Shown: positions 1 to 15,450, numbered from the stretch's first letter. The stretch is DNA of 64,000 nucleotides from Neodiprion pinetum (GCF_021155775.2 NC_060235.2:34698607-34762606), one strand, 5' to 3'. The notes: generated by a model not told the origin, from the letters alone. Translations and numbers: made by a program.

Positions 1-3000
1 TCTCGGATGTACACATTTGTAACGCGAAATATTCCCCTCGAAAAGGATCCCGTCGTTGAGAAGGCGAAAATCGATATCAGCATCTAGAATTTCAATTTAA
101 CATTTTATTTACTTCGAATATAGTACTTCATACTCGGCGGGAGATATGTGGAGATACCTATGACGTCTAGGTAATCAAATACAAAATATTTTCAATAGTT
201 TTTTTGATAAGAGACAATATACTTTCAGCCTCGCTTCGAAGCGGGAGCTTGTTTTATGTCCTGATTATTATGAGGACACTTTTTCTGTGCATTTTTTCCC
301 CTCCTTTGTTTGCTGGTGAATGTATCGACGACTTCGAAAGCTGAAATTATGAATATGAGAAAACGTCACGACGCCCCTGGTATTGACAAGCAGTCAAGTT
401 CGCATTAAGCACGAGCAATAAAAGTCCGTGATACTCGATCTTTTACGAGCAAATAAAACATGCAGACTGGGAAAAAGCGTATTTTGCTTGAATTCCACGC
501 TCGTAAGATGATCAGCCCTGTTCGTCCGTAATTGCACATTTGCGTGCCAGGAATAAACATTTTGAAAAAATGTATACATATAGATATGTAAAACCTCGAT
601 GAACATGTCTTTCACGAGTAAGCCATCGCTTCGCTATAATGTCCAGCAGAAATGATCTCATCTTCGCTGGAGTGTAATTATCTCTAATTGATAATGTGTG
701 TTCTCGCCGTTCGTCGACGTTACATTGCCGCTGGAAATGGTGTCCCTCGCCAATTCCGCATTTCTCCGACCGATTAATTTATGATTCATACAATATATAC
801 CCACTATAAATATTAAAAGAACGCTGAATTATTACGTGAGATAATTGGAAATTACATTCAGGAATGGCTACAGACCAATTCCCTTGGATGACTGTGGACG
901 AGTCCGTTTTTTCTCTCCTAATTATTACCGAGTAATCCGATTTCATAATTACTTTTTTTTTATCACCATCGGATTCCTGGAAAATCGAGTGTGGCCGTGA
1001 CTATAATGAATGGCTATGCGGAGGAGTGAATTAAACAAGGCTATTAAGGCTGGGTAAACTCTTAGTTAAATACAGAACTATAACTAGAAAGTTTCTCTTC
1101 CATATCTGAAAAATCAGAAGTATATTGTATAATGCTGTACATAGTTGCCTGAGCTTCTCCGATATCGCGACTAGCAATAATTTTTAGAATGTCTGCGAAC
1201 CACGGCATGAATTACTCCTGCGAACGTGATCGCGTTTTCAAAAGGTCTTAGCTTCACAACCGTCGAACTTTAACCTTGGGCATAATTTTTGTGCTTCGGA
1301 ATTTTTAACGGTGCGCGCAGTAAGCTGTGGAGAAGTTTCTCGCAAAGTTATGAAGCTTCTCGAAATGAACTTCCCCGCCCTATCTTATTATAATTACGTG
1401 AAATGTATTTTAGACCGTTTTAATTAGGTTTGCGCTGTGGCATTTCGGAATACACATTAAAATTAAATTAATAACCGTCCGATATGCTCAGATCTTTCAC
1501 AGTTTGTACGGTAATTAAAAAATCCTGATAGATACAATCGGAAATTGATACTGTGGTAAAAAATTTTAAACTTGAAATGGTAACTCGATAACAAAGTTAT
1601 TGCATAACAGCGTATCATAAGGTGATGTTTTTATCAATATGTCACTTTTCAAATATCGCATAAGGTAAGTGTTCAATAAACAACATGCATGTCGTCTTGT
1701 AATACATTGTGACTATTCCACAGTGAAATATGTGCGTGACCCGGTGAAATATGATTGAAATAATACACCTAAATTCCGATGACAGTTGGAACATATGTAT
1801 TTCTCATATAATAGGACGCAAATGGTTTGATAAGTAATATACGAAAGAAAATTCGATCACTGTAATAGCAACGTTATATATTACAGTACCGGAATATTAG
1901 AAAATATATAATGGGTTACAATATATTGAATTTTCCAAGGAGCGCAAATAATTTCATAGATTCGAAAATGTAAAATGTCAGAACCGTCAGAGTAAATAAG
2001 AAGATATAGCAAGCCAAAACTTACACAGAATAGTTAGAATTCCAACAGTTTTGGTTTTCCATACCTTGTACCTTTGCACATTTTTACTTTTCCGCACTTT
2101 ACCTTTGTAGATTTTAAAGTTCTATAAAATAGGTTTTTGTGTTTTTGAAGAATGGATATTGTTACCGTTCCATTTTCTAATCCATCCGCATTCTTCTTCC
2201 CTGTGCCTCACCGTGCGCACGCAGAGTTGAATTCTCCGCTAAAATTTGTTAATTAAACCTGCCGTCGTGACCACTCGGCTCCGGTCTCCCTCGGCTTTAA
2301 TTCCCGTGGTTACTTATCGTTCGTATTTCTCGCACGGATCCGGAGTCCGGATAGGTCGAGGATGGGTGGGGGGGTATCCGAAGTCACGTCATCCTCGGAG
2401 ACGCAATCTCACCTCTAGCGACCTCTTGTTATTAATTATCTCGGTTTGACTGGTGCGGTCAATGAGAATCATTAATTTCTTTTGAGATTTTAGCGCTGGT
2501 AGTATGCCGTAATGGTTCGCCGCGTGCTCACCTACACGCGTATCGCATAGCTCGGAGAGTGTTTCGATGCGTATACCGTATGCGTGCAGGAAGGCAGGCA
2601 GCCTATGTGCGCCGTGGCACGGGATTCCACGTTGGATATTAGCTCCAGGTAATTACAACCATTAGTTCGCGCATACATCAATTATCGATGACATGATGAC
2701 GCGGGCACGATGCTGCCCGGGGCACTCCGACGCTAGGGAATCCTTCGCTCCCAGCCTCCGCGCCTCCATCCTCGACATCTTGCATAACGCGGATCGTCGA
2801 CGTTGACGCTCCCTTTTTAACAGATGAACCTCACCTGGACGAGACCGCGATAATTCCTTCCGGAAACGTGAGTCGCGCTCAAACAACCGCTAATTAGCAG
2901 ATGTCCCTTGGTCCGAGTCGCAGGCCTTCGAGTCTCCGGTAAGCGAGATTCTCGTTCGCAGCATCTCAAACGTTCCTCCTCTTCGCTCGCGCCGTCAAGT

Positions 3001-6000
3001 CCACGGATGGCTAGTTGAGGTAGAATGACTGTGACGAAAACGCGGATCCAAGGCTCTGACTGTAAAAATTGAAAGGTACGTTCACCTTGCGACACTGAGC
3101 CCTGTTTTCAAACGGAGTATATTTCTTGAAGGATCGCGGTGCGTTGTGTCCCGGTATCGCGAGTGAGTAAAAACGGAATTTACTCACCGCCTGGGTAGGA
3201 GAAATACAAATCTTATACGCATGTACGAGTATGTATGATTGAAGCGGGGACGACTTAAGATTGATTAATTGAACTATGCCTACGTATTTGGTGCGCCTCG
3301 AGCATCGAGCAAGCCGAGGCTCCGGCTTCGTCTGTCATTACATCTGGAAGATTCCCCTAAACGAGCGGAGCTCGTTAGTCAACGCGTATCCATTCTGGAA
3401 AAACGTGGGCAAAGTATAAGAAACTCGTTGTTTCGCAAGAATATCGTCAATTTTTTTTTTCCACTGCCAATGACGCAGCCCCTCGTTATCCTCGTATGGA
3501 CATAATATATTAGCCTCCGGGGCAGTCCGACCATTTAAATGTTTACATACGTTATTACCGAAGGACTCCCATCCACGCATGTCAATATTTACAGAAAAAG
3601 AGAAATAAGCGCCGGGGATAGGAATAAAAAGGAAGCCCGAAGTTTCAAGCGCTCGTACCTAATTGATTCAACGTAACAAGGCTTTGAAATTACTCAAATG
3701 AATTTTAAATGAATTTTAACGAGACGACGCGGCGGGTCTGTAGACAAGGTGAATAGCTACGCCATGACACACTTCAAAGGCGCAAGTTAATAGCTCTGGT
3801 AGAGAAAAAAAAGTAAAAACACTCAATTTCATTCATCACCAAACGCCTTGATGATGATCACGAGGTGTGCAAGTGATTTGGAAAAAACGAATGGTTCACG
3901 GCTCCTCGGCCAATAACTCCACCTGCGTTGTATCCCGACTGCCGACTTAAAAACATCCCAACTGAAACGGTGGTAGCCAATTAAGCAAACGAATTAATGA
4001 AAACGTGACACTAGTGCAGCATAGAAATATCCTTCAAACGAACCTATAGCCGTGTCTGGCACTATCATAAATGTGATGAATTACGTGGTTATTCGTTACG
4101 GCTATAATGGACGCATCACTCATCCGGCCAACCAATCACGTATACTTGAATGTATCGCTCGGTGATCGGTACGATACTTGTCCGCCATTCTCCCAATCAA
4201 ACGGTGATAACGCAGTTCGAGAGCCAGTCGTGGTCTTCCGAACGTTTTACAGCGCTGAAAATAGGTAGATACATTCTACCGATGGTCAGCTTCCACAAGT
4301 CTGCATCCCAGGCGCGGTTATTCCGAGAGCAAAGATTAGGTCCCAAGAATCCTGGGGCATCTCTGGTCGCCGGAAAACCGGGTGTACATGTGTGTGGAGG
4401 GTATAAGGTGCGAGAGACAGGCTCTTCCCAGCAGCGGGCGCACACTCGATAAGATATACAACTCTACAAAGAGAAGCACTTGGCGCCGGGTACAGTTGAG
4501 ATCTTAATTACTGGTTTTACGGTCGACGTCGCGTTATCTGTTGGCTACTCTTCGCGCCACTCACAGCTAACCGAGTGTCTCTTTCTCCCGAGTGGCTTGT
4601 CCACGTATTGAATTACATTCCTTGCCTCGCCTCACCTGCGAAGAGTAAGATTCGGCCATTGCCGCACAGATATAGCCTTCCGCCTTTTCTGACAGCTGCG
4701 GCACCTATATCTTGACGGTCAAAAGAAATTTCTCTCGCCTCATCGCGCGCCTTACTAGTAACATTTTACTCAGAGTTACATATACCCCCCTGTTTAGTTC
4801 CGTATACGTATGAATTATGCATTTATTCACTTGTTACTCTGTGGTGTAACATATTCTAAACGTGCGTGCATTCTTTCATCGGGAACGCACTCGAGACACC
4901 GAGCGTAACTTATACGCCTATATGCATAACTAGAACCGCGTTTTTTCATCTTTCATATGTATAGTTTATCTCCGGACTTCGTGAACTGTTGTAACTCCAT
5001 GTCTCATCGTCAGATGGTGAAACGAAATGCTACAGCGCCGAATACAGAAACGCAGCCAACGATAAATATAGCTGTGGTTGTGCTTCGCTTTAGGGGTATA
5101 CACTTCACTCGGCAATGTCTAGACGGGATCCATTCTTGCAGAGCTATATACTTTCAGGCGGGGAATAGCTTCAATTAATGGTTAGTACGTATGCGGTGGT
5201 CGGATTAATTGAAGGGATGGATGGAAAACTGGGGATTAGTCGTAACGTGTAGTCTTGAAATGGAGACAAAAACGTCGCTGCGATACTTTCAGCGTTTCCC
5301 AAATCAATTAAGTATCGCTCGTTGATATAGTGATTCGTGCCAAAACTTCGAATATTTGTGCAACGCCTACGGAAATGGTGAAAAACCACGGTCCGACCGG
5401 TCTTTGGAAAAGAAAGTTTTATACGTGTTGGTTTGTGTCCCTTTTTTATCTGCTGTCTAGAATAGCCTCATTAGGTTTTTTTCTGTTTCATTCTTGAAAA
5501 ACGTAATCAACTGTTGGTAATATGCCCTTCGACAAATTAATGACTTGTATTATTCCGTACCGATTTAACATCTTCGTATATAGGATACTTTGAAGGATCC
5601 GTATGATCAACGATTACCGTAACGCCGCGCCGGAGGGCTGCAGTTCCGAAATACGAAACGTCACCGTCAACTGGACGGTATCTGTAATGGACAGATGGAA
5701 AGCTATATATTTTCTACCACGTCGTAACGACGTCAAGTTAGCCATAGCTGAGCCGCCATAAAGCTAATAAATATTAAATACGTAATGACCGCAATAAATA
5801 CAACCAGTCGTAAACCGAACAATAAACATTTTACACCCAAGCAGTTGCAGGCAGGATCTTGGTCCGGATTTCCTGATTACCTACGATCGCTTTACCCGCG
5901 TCACATCCAATCCTGCCGACTAGACGCGTCCTGCAGCACATAAATCTCAGGTTTTATGAAAATTATTATTTTTTTCAATAAAATCCAATAAAACAGGTTT

Positions 6001-7816
6001 ACCGGTAAAACAATTTTCTGTAACACCTTAACTACCATATAAAAACGATTCACCAATTTTCGTCAACCTTCAGCGTGCGTAGTTCTGAGACTGTAGACCG
6101 GTTAGTGTCTCGATCGGTGTCCGATCCTAATTCCAAATTACGCATCCAGCTTTCCTCCGATCTCTTTCGCGCGTAATTTTCTTTGTTTCAGACAAAGATA
6201 AAGAACTTGATGCTCGCGAGTGCCGACGACACTTACGACAATTTAGGAGCCGCGTCCGCACGCGGCGGTTCGTTCCAATGGTTACGGTGGTTCCGGTGGT
6301 TTTGCCGGGCACCGCCCCTAACGTGTTCCATATTATATCAAATAACCCCCGCCGGCATTTCATCCATTAACACACCGTCTATCCTATTATTCCTGTATTC
6401 ATAGTCTGCTCTATATAATAGGAAGCGCAATTCCGAACCGTTCCAGGACAGCTGTGCAAGCCTGCATCGTGAAATAATTTATATCCGCTGTTCGCGTCAC
6501 GTAGCCGCGCGCGGGTTCATCAAAATTTTAGCTTCCATACCGCGGAGGAACCGATCGCTTGACCGAGTTCCGATAGAAACTTGTTTCCACGCTCGACTTA
6601 CTATAGCTCTATTATCATTGTATACATGGGTTAGGTATACACCTATAGGTATGTTTCTAGCATACGGAGTACGATTTCAATCTCGCATTCCATCTCCGGA
6701 ACACTTTCTTCTTCCGAATTGAGCCGGATTCGAATTTGAATATATCACTTGATTAGATAAGATTTAACAGCCTGGTTATCTGGCATCGTTATGTCAATAG
6801 GTAGATACGCATTGGCTTATTTCGGCTCAGCGTGGGTATCGCGCCGATGAAGGGCTCGTAATGTAGCGGCGCAAGGACCAATTACCGACGTCATCCTCGA
6901 TACCGCACTCGGGCAGAGGACTTGGCGACCGCGATAAGGAAGCGGGATATCTTGGATACTGAAATACGTACAGGTATGTGCCTCATTACCTGCTGTGTAG
7001 GAAGCCGGATGGGTTGATTAATTGCGTGACGGCTCACCGCGTCGTTAATATCAAATTAAATTGTGACTCGGTGCGTTAAGCCGCCCAGACGTCTCGGCAT
7101 TTATACAATAACATAGCCAACACGAAGTTCGGGGAACGCATTAGCGACTGATTCACAAACGTAGTACGGGGCGGCAATGGCATTCCACGTGTCCTCAGGC
7201 TAAGTTTGTCTCCTGAAATTGCACGTATGTATGAAGATTCCCGACGCGGCATTTACCACCCCGTAAATGGCACACCTAATAATGATAAAATGAACCCTAA
7301 TTCTTAGAACGAATATAAATTAGAGGGGGATTGCATTATGTGTGAGAAAAACTTATCCAGATTACAAACAAATTTCCGTGCAACATTTACAGATACCTGT
7401 CATGAATGAAAATTGTGACATTAGCGAAATGCATCAACACACCGCACAAAAACGTGAAAACTTTGCTCGGATCTCAGTGCGGTGCGTAGTCCTATAGATC
7501 TAAAGAGTACATATAAGTAGAAGGAAGGCACGCGTCTAATTAATTGTATGCATAGAATATATACATTCGAAGAGTTCAATGTGTATATTACTCTACACGA
7601 GTAATATTTACGTGGCCACGCACAACAACCGTAGTAGGGAGACTAGATGCGTTTTTTTTTTCTCTCAAGCAGTGGTTGTTGGCTCAAGAATTTCGTAACG
7701 GTCGAGCTATAAGTATAATACATGTGTATGACATGCAGACTCGTTTGAAGTGTAGTACTTTTGAAACAGTCCCTTGTCCATAGATAACAAACAATATGGT
7801 GGGCAATTTGATGATC

Positions 7817-7892
7817 GAGACAGAAAGAGAGAGAGAGACAGAGACGAGAGAAGAGAAAGGTTCACAGAGAGACTGAGGGAGAGAGAGAAAGC
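7817..7892. repeat. GA-rich microsatellite
   Basis: An imperfect (GA)n purine run of about 75 bp, broken by C and T. Such runs can bind GAGA-type factors in insects, but nothing here shows a regulated gene nearby. Confidence 0.8.
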
Positions 7893-10800
7893 TGCTACAG
7901 GTAGGTTAATGCCGCAGTGACGCTTGAGACGTAGGTATAACGAGGACGTTTGCTACTTTGAACTGAGTAGCCAAGTGGTCAAGTGCAGGTAGCACTTCTA
8001 TTGCAAGAGCTGGGGGCGTTGATGCCGGATGCCTGGTGAGTGGCTAGGTTACAAGCCAACGAGATCTTGCTTTGATCTTTGATAGCTGATACGTCGTTCA
8101 ACCGTATAACGTGCTACAGAGAAATCGGTCCGTTGATCCATCTGGAAATCAAAAGCCCATAGCTTCCTATCGTGCAATTACAGACCATTAGGCTTGACGT
8201 TGCCGAGAAATAAGGGTGATAAGAATATGAATGGTTTTGTAAAATAAAAAGAATAAAGGAAAAACCTTTCGCGGTATTACTACACCGGGGTGAGATAATC
8301 ACTCACTGCATTAGGGGAGAGTGGTAAGTATAAGTTCGAGCAAGGTATACATTTTGGGATTGATCGTGATTTTCGAATGCTGTTTATCTCTTCTTACTGT
8401 TGTAATCCCGGAACTTTGTAACATTGAGAGAGTTCTTCGAAAGTGTGATCACGGTGACTTCGATAATTACGAAATATTGACGGTCATTCGTATACGAGTG
8501 TTTGCAGGTGAAATGCAATTTTCTATTTCTCCACGAGAAAAAAAAAAATTAAAAATGTGAACAACCAAACGAATGCACGCGAGATACACTAATGGGCAAA
8601 CTTATCGTGGAAATGTTTTAACCACGGTTTACCTCCTCTCTGTCCCTTGTACCCGCGCTTGCTCTTCAACCGGAACTGCACGCGTACGTCCTACCCCATC
8701 GAGTTTTTAAAAGTGCTTTACCCTGCGGTGAATCCTGGCTGGATGACGGAGAAAATGGGGTTTTATATGGAGCAGGAGGAGAGAGAGGGGTGGTTTGTTG
8801 AATAGATCAGGAAGCAGATGCGGGGGGATCGTATATATGGTTCGGCTTTCAGGTGAGCACTTCATCCCGGTCGAGCTATAAGTGAAACCTTCGTTTTCGG
8901 ATTCAGGTGCAACGGGCCGCGATTAACGCACCCTGGAAGAAGATGAGACGGGTTCGTTATTTTGATAGCCTTCGGAGATGCCACCGAGCGTGTCGACGAT
9001 CCCCGTACCTTGCGACTCGGAACCCCATAGAACTAGGATATATACCATGGACCAGCTCAGCCCTATACCTCGGTATAGTACTGAGTCTTGCGTCCTGATC
9101 ACCCCGGCGCCACCATAGCTGCATAGCTTCGAGTTCCCGGTGCAGCAACAACGAGCAGCAGCCACACGTAGCCGGTAGATTATACCTGCAGCTGAGGCGG
9201 TGCAGTGTGGTTAGCAAAGGAAAGGCGGTCTTTTAGGCGCCACTTCAACCATGTAATGCAGCTAGCCGTCCCAACCTTCGCCCGCAGCCCGATCTGTCCG
9301 TCGGGCCATCCGTTCGGGAAAAATATCTTCATCTTTCGTGTTCGTTGGTGCTTGCAAATTGGAAAACCTTACTTAGACGCTTCATCAAAGCCGAATACGG
9401 TCAAGCAAAATATTATGCCAGTTGGACTTTCGGAGCCTCACGCAAGCCTTCGTTAATCTTCGTACTCGTAAGGAGGGGTTGCTGGCACAGAAAAAAAGTC
9501 TTCAAATATGCCTTGACCGGATTCTATAATTCGACTAGACCAGGATTATTTTTTCCCAATATTAATCCTGTTTACTGAGCTGGGATCAAAGAGAATTTTC
9601 CTACTCTGTTTAGTTTTAATTTCAATCTTTGCTGAGGAACTTTGCTGCAAGCGTTGTATTCTCAGTGTAACCATCACTGAAAGTCGTAGTTTGTCAAAGT
9701 TGAGTCACAAGTGATAACCAAATTGAATATAGAAAAGTATATCCAAGCGTCGATGTAATTGATTAATTCCCGAGAGTGAGAGAGAAGGTAGTTGCTTAGG
9801 CTAAGTGAGAGCGGGACCTTGTTTTGATTTTAATGTGAAGTCGTACGTCGATCAAGTTTCAGCGGGCTTTTAGAAAACTCTGATATTGGATCCAAAAAAT
9901 TTAGTAGTGAAGTTGAACGGAGGATATTCGCCTAAATATCCTTGAGGGTTGTTAGGATAACTGACAGTATTTTCCCACTAATTTCTAATTACTTTCAACA
10001 TTTTTTTAGAACTCAAACAAGCATGTGCTTACCTATTAGTGCAGACCAATAAATTTGTTTCAAAAACGATAATTCCTGCACATAAAGCAATAAACAAAAT
10101 TAATCGCGGTAGCAGCAAGATGTATAAGTGAAACGCATTTCTGTATCTATTTTTCAATCTTATACAATTCTAATTCTTTGTGTTTTTTTAGTTTCGTGTT
10201 CACGACCACTCGGGATTGGCTCATATAATATTTCCAATCTAAGTAGCCGCGCACCTGCCCTTTGGGCGAGGATAACGAGGACATCAAGTTATATCCAAAC
10301 TGCAGGGGGATTGAAATCATCGCAGCAGCAACCGAGTTATCCAGGATAAACCGTGGAAGTTAGACTGAACCTGGATACCTTGTAATGTTAAGTCTGAGGC
10401 TGTTCAAGGGGGCTCGTAAACAAGGTTAAGTCAGGCTAATTAAAATTTCCCTTCGATACCCGAGCAATTAATACAACAAATTTTAATGATCCGCTTACGA
10501 CTGTTGTAAATAAATAAAAATTCCCCCGCAATGTCCAAGCTTTATGGTTTATTATGCTTTATTACGCTCGATCGTCTGGCTGATGCGCGTGGCGAACGTT
10601 CCAATTAACGCTTAACGAAATCTAAAGGCCGAAAATAATGGCGCCGGAGTCGTTAATTTGCCGTCAACGAGCTAAGGATATATAATTCTCAAATACCTTA
10701 TTGCCTAAATGCCTTAACCTGCAGAACTCCCTCGTAGTAGCAAAGTTGCATCAGCCATACAACGAAACTCTCTCAGCTTTCTTCTCCGCGGGAAAATTAA

Positions 10801-11293
10801 CTCCATCCCTTCACAGCATGCTGCCCTTCACCCTCACCTACATGCGGCTCCTTAACGACTGCAGTTTATAGGCGAGAAAGCCACGCGTGCAGGTCCATAC
10901 TAGTAATGAAAAATATGACCATCCTCGCCCGTATTGATCACCGCAAAACCGTCCCACCCGTTCCATCATATCCATCGAGCCAATATCCTGAATTATAATA
11001 GATCCACTCTAACCGGCGCGAAAGATATCTCTTAGCCCCTTTCTTAGGATTGGAGCTTTTATTTCACCGCACTTACGTAAGGGGGGCCGACATTTTTTGA
11101 TTAGCTTTCCTAGCGAAACGATATTGATAGGGCCACAAACCCGTCGTGGTAAAGGCGTACGGCTGACACACACGGACTTGCAGAGGATCCAAGTGCCGGG
11201 TCTTCCGTGAAAGTGCACGAATTACACGGATAACTATAGGAAACAAAGAGGCATCCTCGTCGAGCGTTAGATCCGGGTTGGATAGTCGGTGAG

Positions 11294-11331
11294 TTGCTGC
11301 TATTATACTGCTGCTGCCATGCTGCTGCTGT
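11294..11331. repeat. CTG-rich short repeat
   Basis: Clusters of CTG triplets separated by short interruptions (TGCTGC, CTGCTGCTG, GCTGCTGCTG). No reading frame through it looks coding. Confidence 0.7.
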
Positions 11332-13689
11332 GCGCGAGCTAAGCTACACCTACCTGAAAACGCACAAAAGTGTTAACCAACCGTGAAATAGACGTCCCTC
11401 TATCCCCGTAAACGCAATTAGTGTTTTTAATTAAAGGAATTACTCGCGTAGAACTAAGCAGCCAGGATATACCGCCGCCCGCTGCGTTAATTACAACCGA
11501 AGTATTACTTCAATGGATTTTATATTCTCGCTTCAACTTCGACGCCGACGTGCCTCTGTGTCGTGGCCGTGGCATTGCACGCGCGCATTTATCCAGTTTT
11601 ACAGTATTTAACGAAGAAGTAATTTTGTTTTTTGTAGTTCTAATAAATCTACAGGTACAAAAGATGAGGCAATTCTTGACAAATCGTCCAATTTACTCAA
11701 TTTCATTCCTTGTTATTGATTCGCGAATCGGTAGTCCGACTTACCAACCATTGTAAATTATCCGATCTTCATATCGTTTCGTATCGGTTTAAAGACGTAA
11801 ACGCATGCATTCGAAGTCGGCACAATATGCAAACATTTTATCCGATATTTGAAGTATCACATCTCATCTGGACCTCATTTTTTTTACAATTTTTATAAAT
11901 TGTGTTCGGAAATTTTTTCTTCATATCTTGTTACAGAGTTCACAATCGAGCCCTGAAAAATTCAAAATCGGCTTCATTTTTCCGTTGATAACGGCCTGGT
12001 ATGACTTATAATCAACAGTAAATTGGTTCAATAACCGTCGGAGAGAATCCGTTTCTAAGCCTCTTCCATTTTCGTGCATAAAATCTCGGATTTGACGTTC
12101 AATGCCAAGCCTGTTCCTGCAGCATGTGAAATATATGTATGTACACACATTTGTATGTAATGCATATAGCATGCATTTGTGTGTACGTGCTTGTAGCGGT
12201 AAGGCACACACTCGCACGTTTCGTCAGTTAGAATCAGAGGAGGGTATAAGTTTGCTTTATGTTTGTTTGCCCAGCGATCATTAGGCTGAATAATCAAGAA
12301 CGAACGGATACGTAAGCTGAGCAACGTGTATGCAGCAGGGCTAGATTAATACGGCGGGGTTGCAAAGCAGACGCTGCAAAATTAGGTCTGCATCAATCAC
12401 GGAGAAGTAAATCTTGGCAAATGAAAATGAAAAAGAGATAGTTGGAGAGGAAGTAAATTCCAGACGCGTAAAGATTACATGCATATTGTAAAAGATTCGT
12501 GAGGGAAACTGTGTTACGAATTATTATTACTACTTTTACCCACTCTTAACAACAGAACCCTTCTTTCTGCATGTCTCGATTGATTTGGCATTTCCAGACA
12601 TGAATGTAGTGCGATTTGACGATATAAAAAGTCACAGACGTGCAAATTGAAGTGTCAGAGGCTTGAGAAATTGTTCCAGTTTGTCATATTCACTTTCTTT
12701 GAAAATATCTTGAGAAATTTATTCAAGGGTTCATCCGGAGTTGAATTGTATAGATTTCTTGATTGAGCCTACGCCCCAGCCCGAATTATTAAACAAGTTG
12801 AGAGGAAAAAACGCATACATGTATATAATGTACGCGATACAAGCCTAACGTGTATTTGAAAAGAACTATTTTTTCTCCGAAACGTAATGTAAGATGTAAC
12901 AGAAATGGATTCTTCTTCTTTGATCCATTCTTCAAATGCAGCAAAGCGGATCGAGGTTGGTGTACAGAGATTCTTTTTTACAGTCTAGCTTCGAAGTGAT
13001 CCAGTCTCAGACCGAAAGCAACGTCGTAAAAATAACGAAAAACACAAAACCGATAGCATTGGCGCAAAAACATCCTCTCAAATTATCACTGGGTTATAGA
13101 CGGCGGCTGAGCGAGGAAAACTTATCGGCGTCGCTCTGCAAGACGCCGCGGGATATTAGACGTATGGGGAAAAGGCGTAACTCGATTAACCGAAAAATTG
13201 AGTTCACCGACGCCGTCGATGAGGGAAGCACCCTTTTTCATGCACGAGCATCACGCTGCAGGGATGAGCGCTCCGCAATAGCTGGATCATTTTTTATATT
13301 CGTAAATTGAGCCTGACGCGACGAATACGTCGTAAAATCCCCCAGGGATGTTCCTTCCCGCTTGTAGCCCAGCTGAGTTCGCCGCTTTTCCGGTTTGCCC
13401 TTTTCAATGCCTGCTGCACCCTTTGCACTGTCATCTCCTGTGGCCCGAATAAGGGGCAGAGCATTACGCGCAATAGGATGCAGGTATACGGTGCGTCTAG
13501 AGGGTGACCAAAAAGTTCGGAGAAGGAACGCTGATCATCTGCAAGGGACGCGACTGACTTTCTCAACTTTCAGACAGTCGGAGCGTCGTTGCGGTCCCGC
13601 AATGCCCGGGTTAACATTTTCGTGAAACTTTTTTAATACAAACGTTAGAACCCATGGAAACATCCAACTTCCATTTTATTTTATATACG

Positions 13690-13729
13690 TAGTAATATAT
13701 ATATATAAATATAATATATATATACACAT
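13690..13729. repeat. TA dinucleotide microsatellite
   Basis: An imperfect (TA)n run of about 40 bp in AT-rich DNA. Confidence 0.8.
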
Positions 13730-15107
13730 TACGGCGAGAAATAACTTTTTGTCCATTTTTTCCATCTTTTTCCTTTTCTATATGTATGTCGTATTACACG
13801 TATACTTTATCCTCACCAACGTGGTTTATGGTATATGGTATACATGCGTGGTTATAAAAACTTTAACCCGACATTCCGAACTTATTTTTACATCACGTAG
13901 TAATCGTCCCCCGTCTTTTCGCCTCTCCGAGATAAACCAGAAAACCCCTGCTTTCAGCCCATCTTTTAGTGCAGCCGTAAGATTCCCTTTATCTTTTCTC
14001 GTATAACTGCTCAAAAGTAGAGTGAAAAACGAAGAAACAACTCCCGGAATTCTTAATTTGTCGCTACTCGAACTATGCTTTTTCAAACATCTTAACCGCC
14101 ATCAGTGGGTTTTACATACACGCGGAAGATTGTAACATAGTCTCGACGTTTCAAGCTACGTGTCAGTTAATTTGTTGGCTGACACCTGACCGTGGATAAG
14201 GTAACGATTTGTCGTATATGGAGACAACGTGGAGGACCGAGACGACTGCATCGAACCGTTCCAAACAGGACGTGACGTCTGACATCTGATTCGTTTACGG
14301 TGCGCAGCTCTTACTGCCGATAACGTCTTGCCGAAATCCCCTTCTCTGACACGGGTATTAAATTTGAAATTCTCCGCCTCACAGCGAGCTGCACAAAGCA
14401 GCAGTCAACTCAATATACCTAACAGTGAGCTTACACGTGAACACTGTATTCCGTACATTACTGGGCATAACGAATATATCTCCGCGATTAAATTTTCGCC
14501 ATTTCCGTAATCTTCGTACTCCGAACGCTGAATACCCCTTTGAGAGTTAATTGTTCGCGTTTCTTTGATCTATAGCTACATGGTATCCAACCCTAATTCG
14601 CCTGGTAACAATGCAAACAAATGATAAACCGACATAGTATATTCACCCTACGCCGAGGGTGAATCGGAAATTATCTTTCCATCTTACGAACGATAAGCCT
14701 GCAATAAAAGCACAAGATCACGTGATATGCTTGTACAACCAGCTTTACACTACGACTCATCGCGTAAGAATACACTTTGTTGACCGGAAGTGGAATTGAT
14801 TTCTTGTATACGTGCTATTTTATAATAAACAAGAGTTATTCGGGAGTTAGGAAGTGTGATGAGAATTTCGAGGCTAAGCGGAGTGTTGAAGTAAGTGGTG
14901 GTAAGTTTAGACAATTGATTTTACTAACAATAATGTAGTCAATAACAATACTCTACTTATAAAAAAATAAACATAGTCTTGTATGACAAAATATAGTGAG
15001 AATTACATATACCTTCATCTTGAATTTAGCTATTAACAAAAATGTGTGACGTCAAGTTACCGGGTAATGCACATACATGCTTATTAACATTAATTATACA
15101 AGTATCA

Positions 15108-15450
15108 ATTGAGGGAATACTTTGGTGAAACTTTGAAAATCGTTACTAGAAGTCGTATAAAAAATCCTTCCAGTAGTTTTCAGATTCTGGTAGTATAAAC
15201 CTTGAAACAAAGTTTTACCTCTTACGATGAAAGTGTGCACAAGGAATTTTTTGCAGCGGAGGACAGAATGTTTTTCGAAAGGTTCCTTGCACATACATTT
15301 TCATCGCAGGAAGTTGAAACTTTTTTTCAATGTATACGATACCATAACCTGAAAATTACTGGAAGGATTTTTTACGCTACGTTTTTTAATCGTGTGAGAA
15401 TTAATGAACTGATTTTTGTCCAAAATTTCACTAAAGTCTGTCCTTAATTG
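15108..15450. repeat. Imperfect long hairpin, MITE-like
   Basis: The reverse complement of about 15,108-15,258 aligns with 15,268-15,450. Both arms share blocks such as TACTGGAAGGATTTTTTA. Read outward from the short loop at about 15,260, the arms give similar peptides (TGRIFY, FTKV), which is why both strands carry look-alike ORFs. The arms are clearly diverged (roughly three quarters identical by eye). Small gene-free hairpins of this kind fit a decayed MITE. A long hairpin RNA is another possibility if the region is transcribed. I could not identify a target-site duplication. Confidence 0.65.

Larger units (their letters stand above)
1..15100. other. Non-genic stretch, no supported gene
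   Basis: I find no ORF here with recognisable domains, no convincing chain of exons and no tRNA or rRNA. The longest open frames (100 codons near 4,150, 111 near 11,421, 124 near 12,936) have mixed composition, no family motif and open frames on the opposite strand, so I treat them as chance. The region could be a large intron or intergenic DNA of a gene outside the window. Its simple repeats are listed separately. Confidence 0.5.

Noticed and set aside
12936..13310. 124-codon plus ORF
   Set aside because: No domain, no splice partners, and overlapped by open frames on the other strand downstream.
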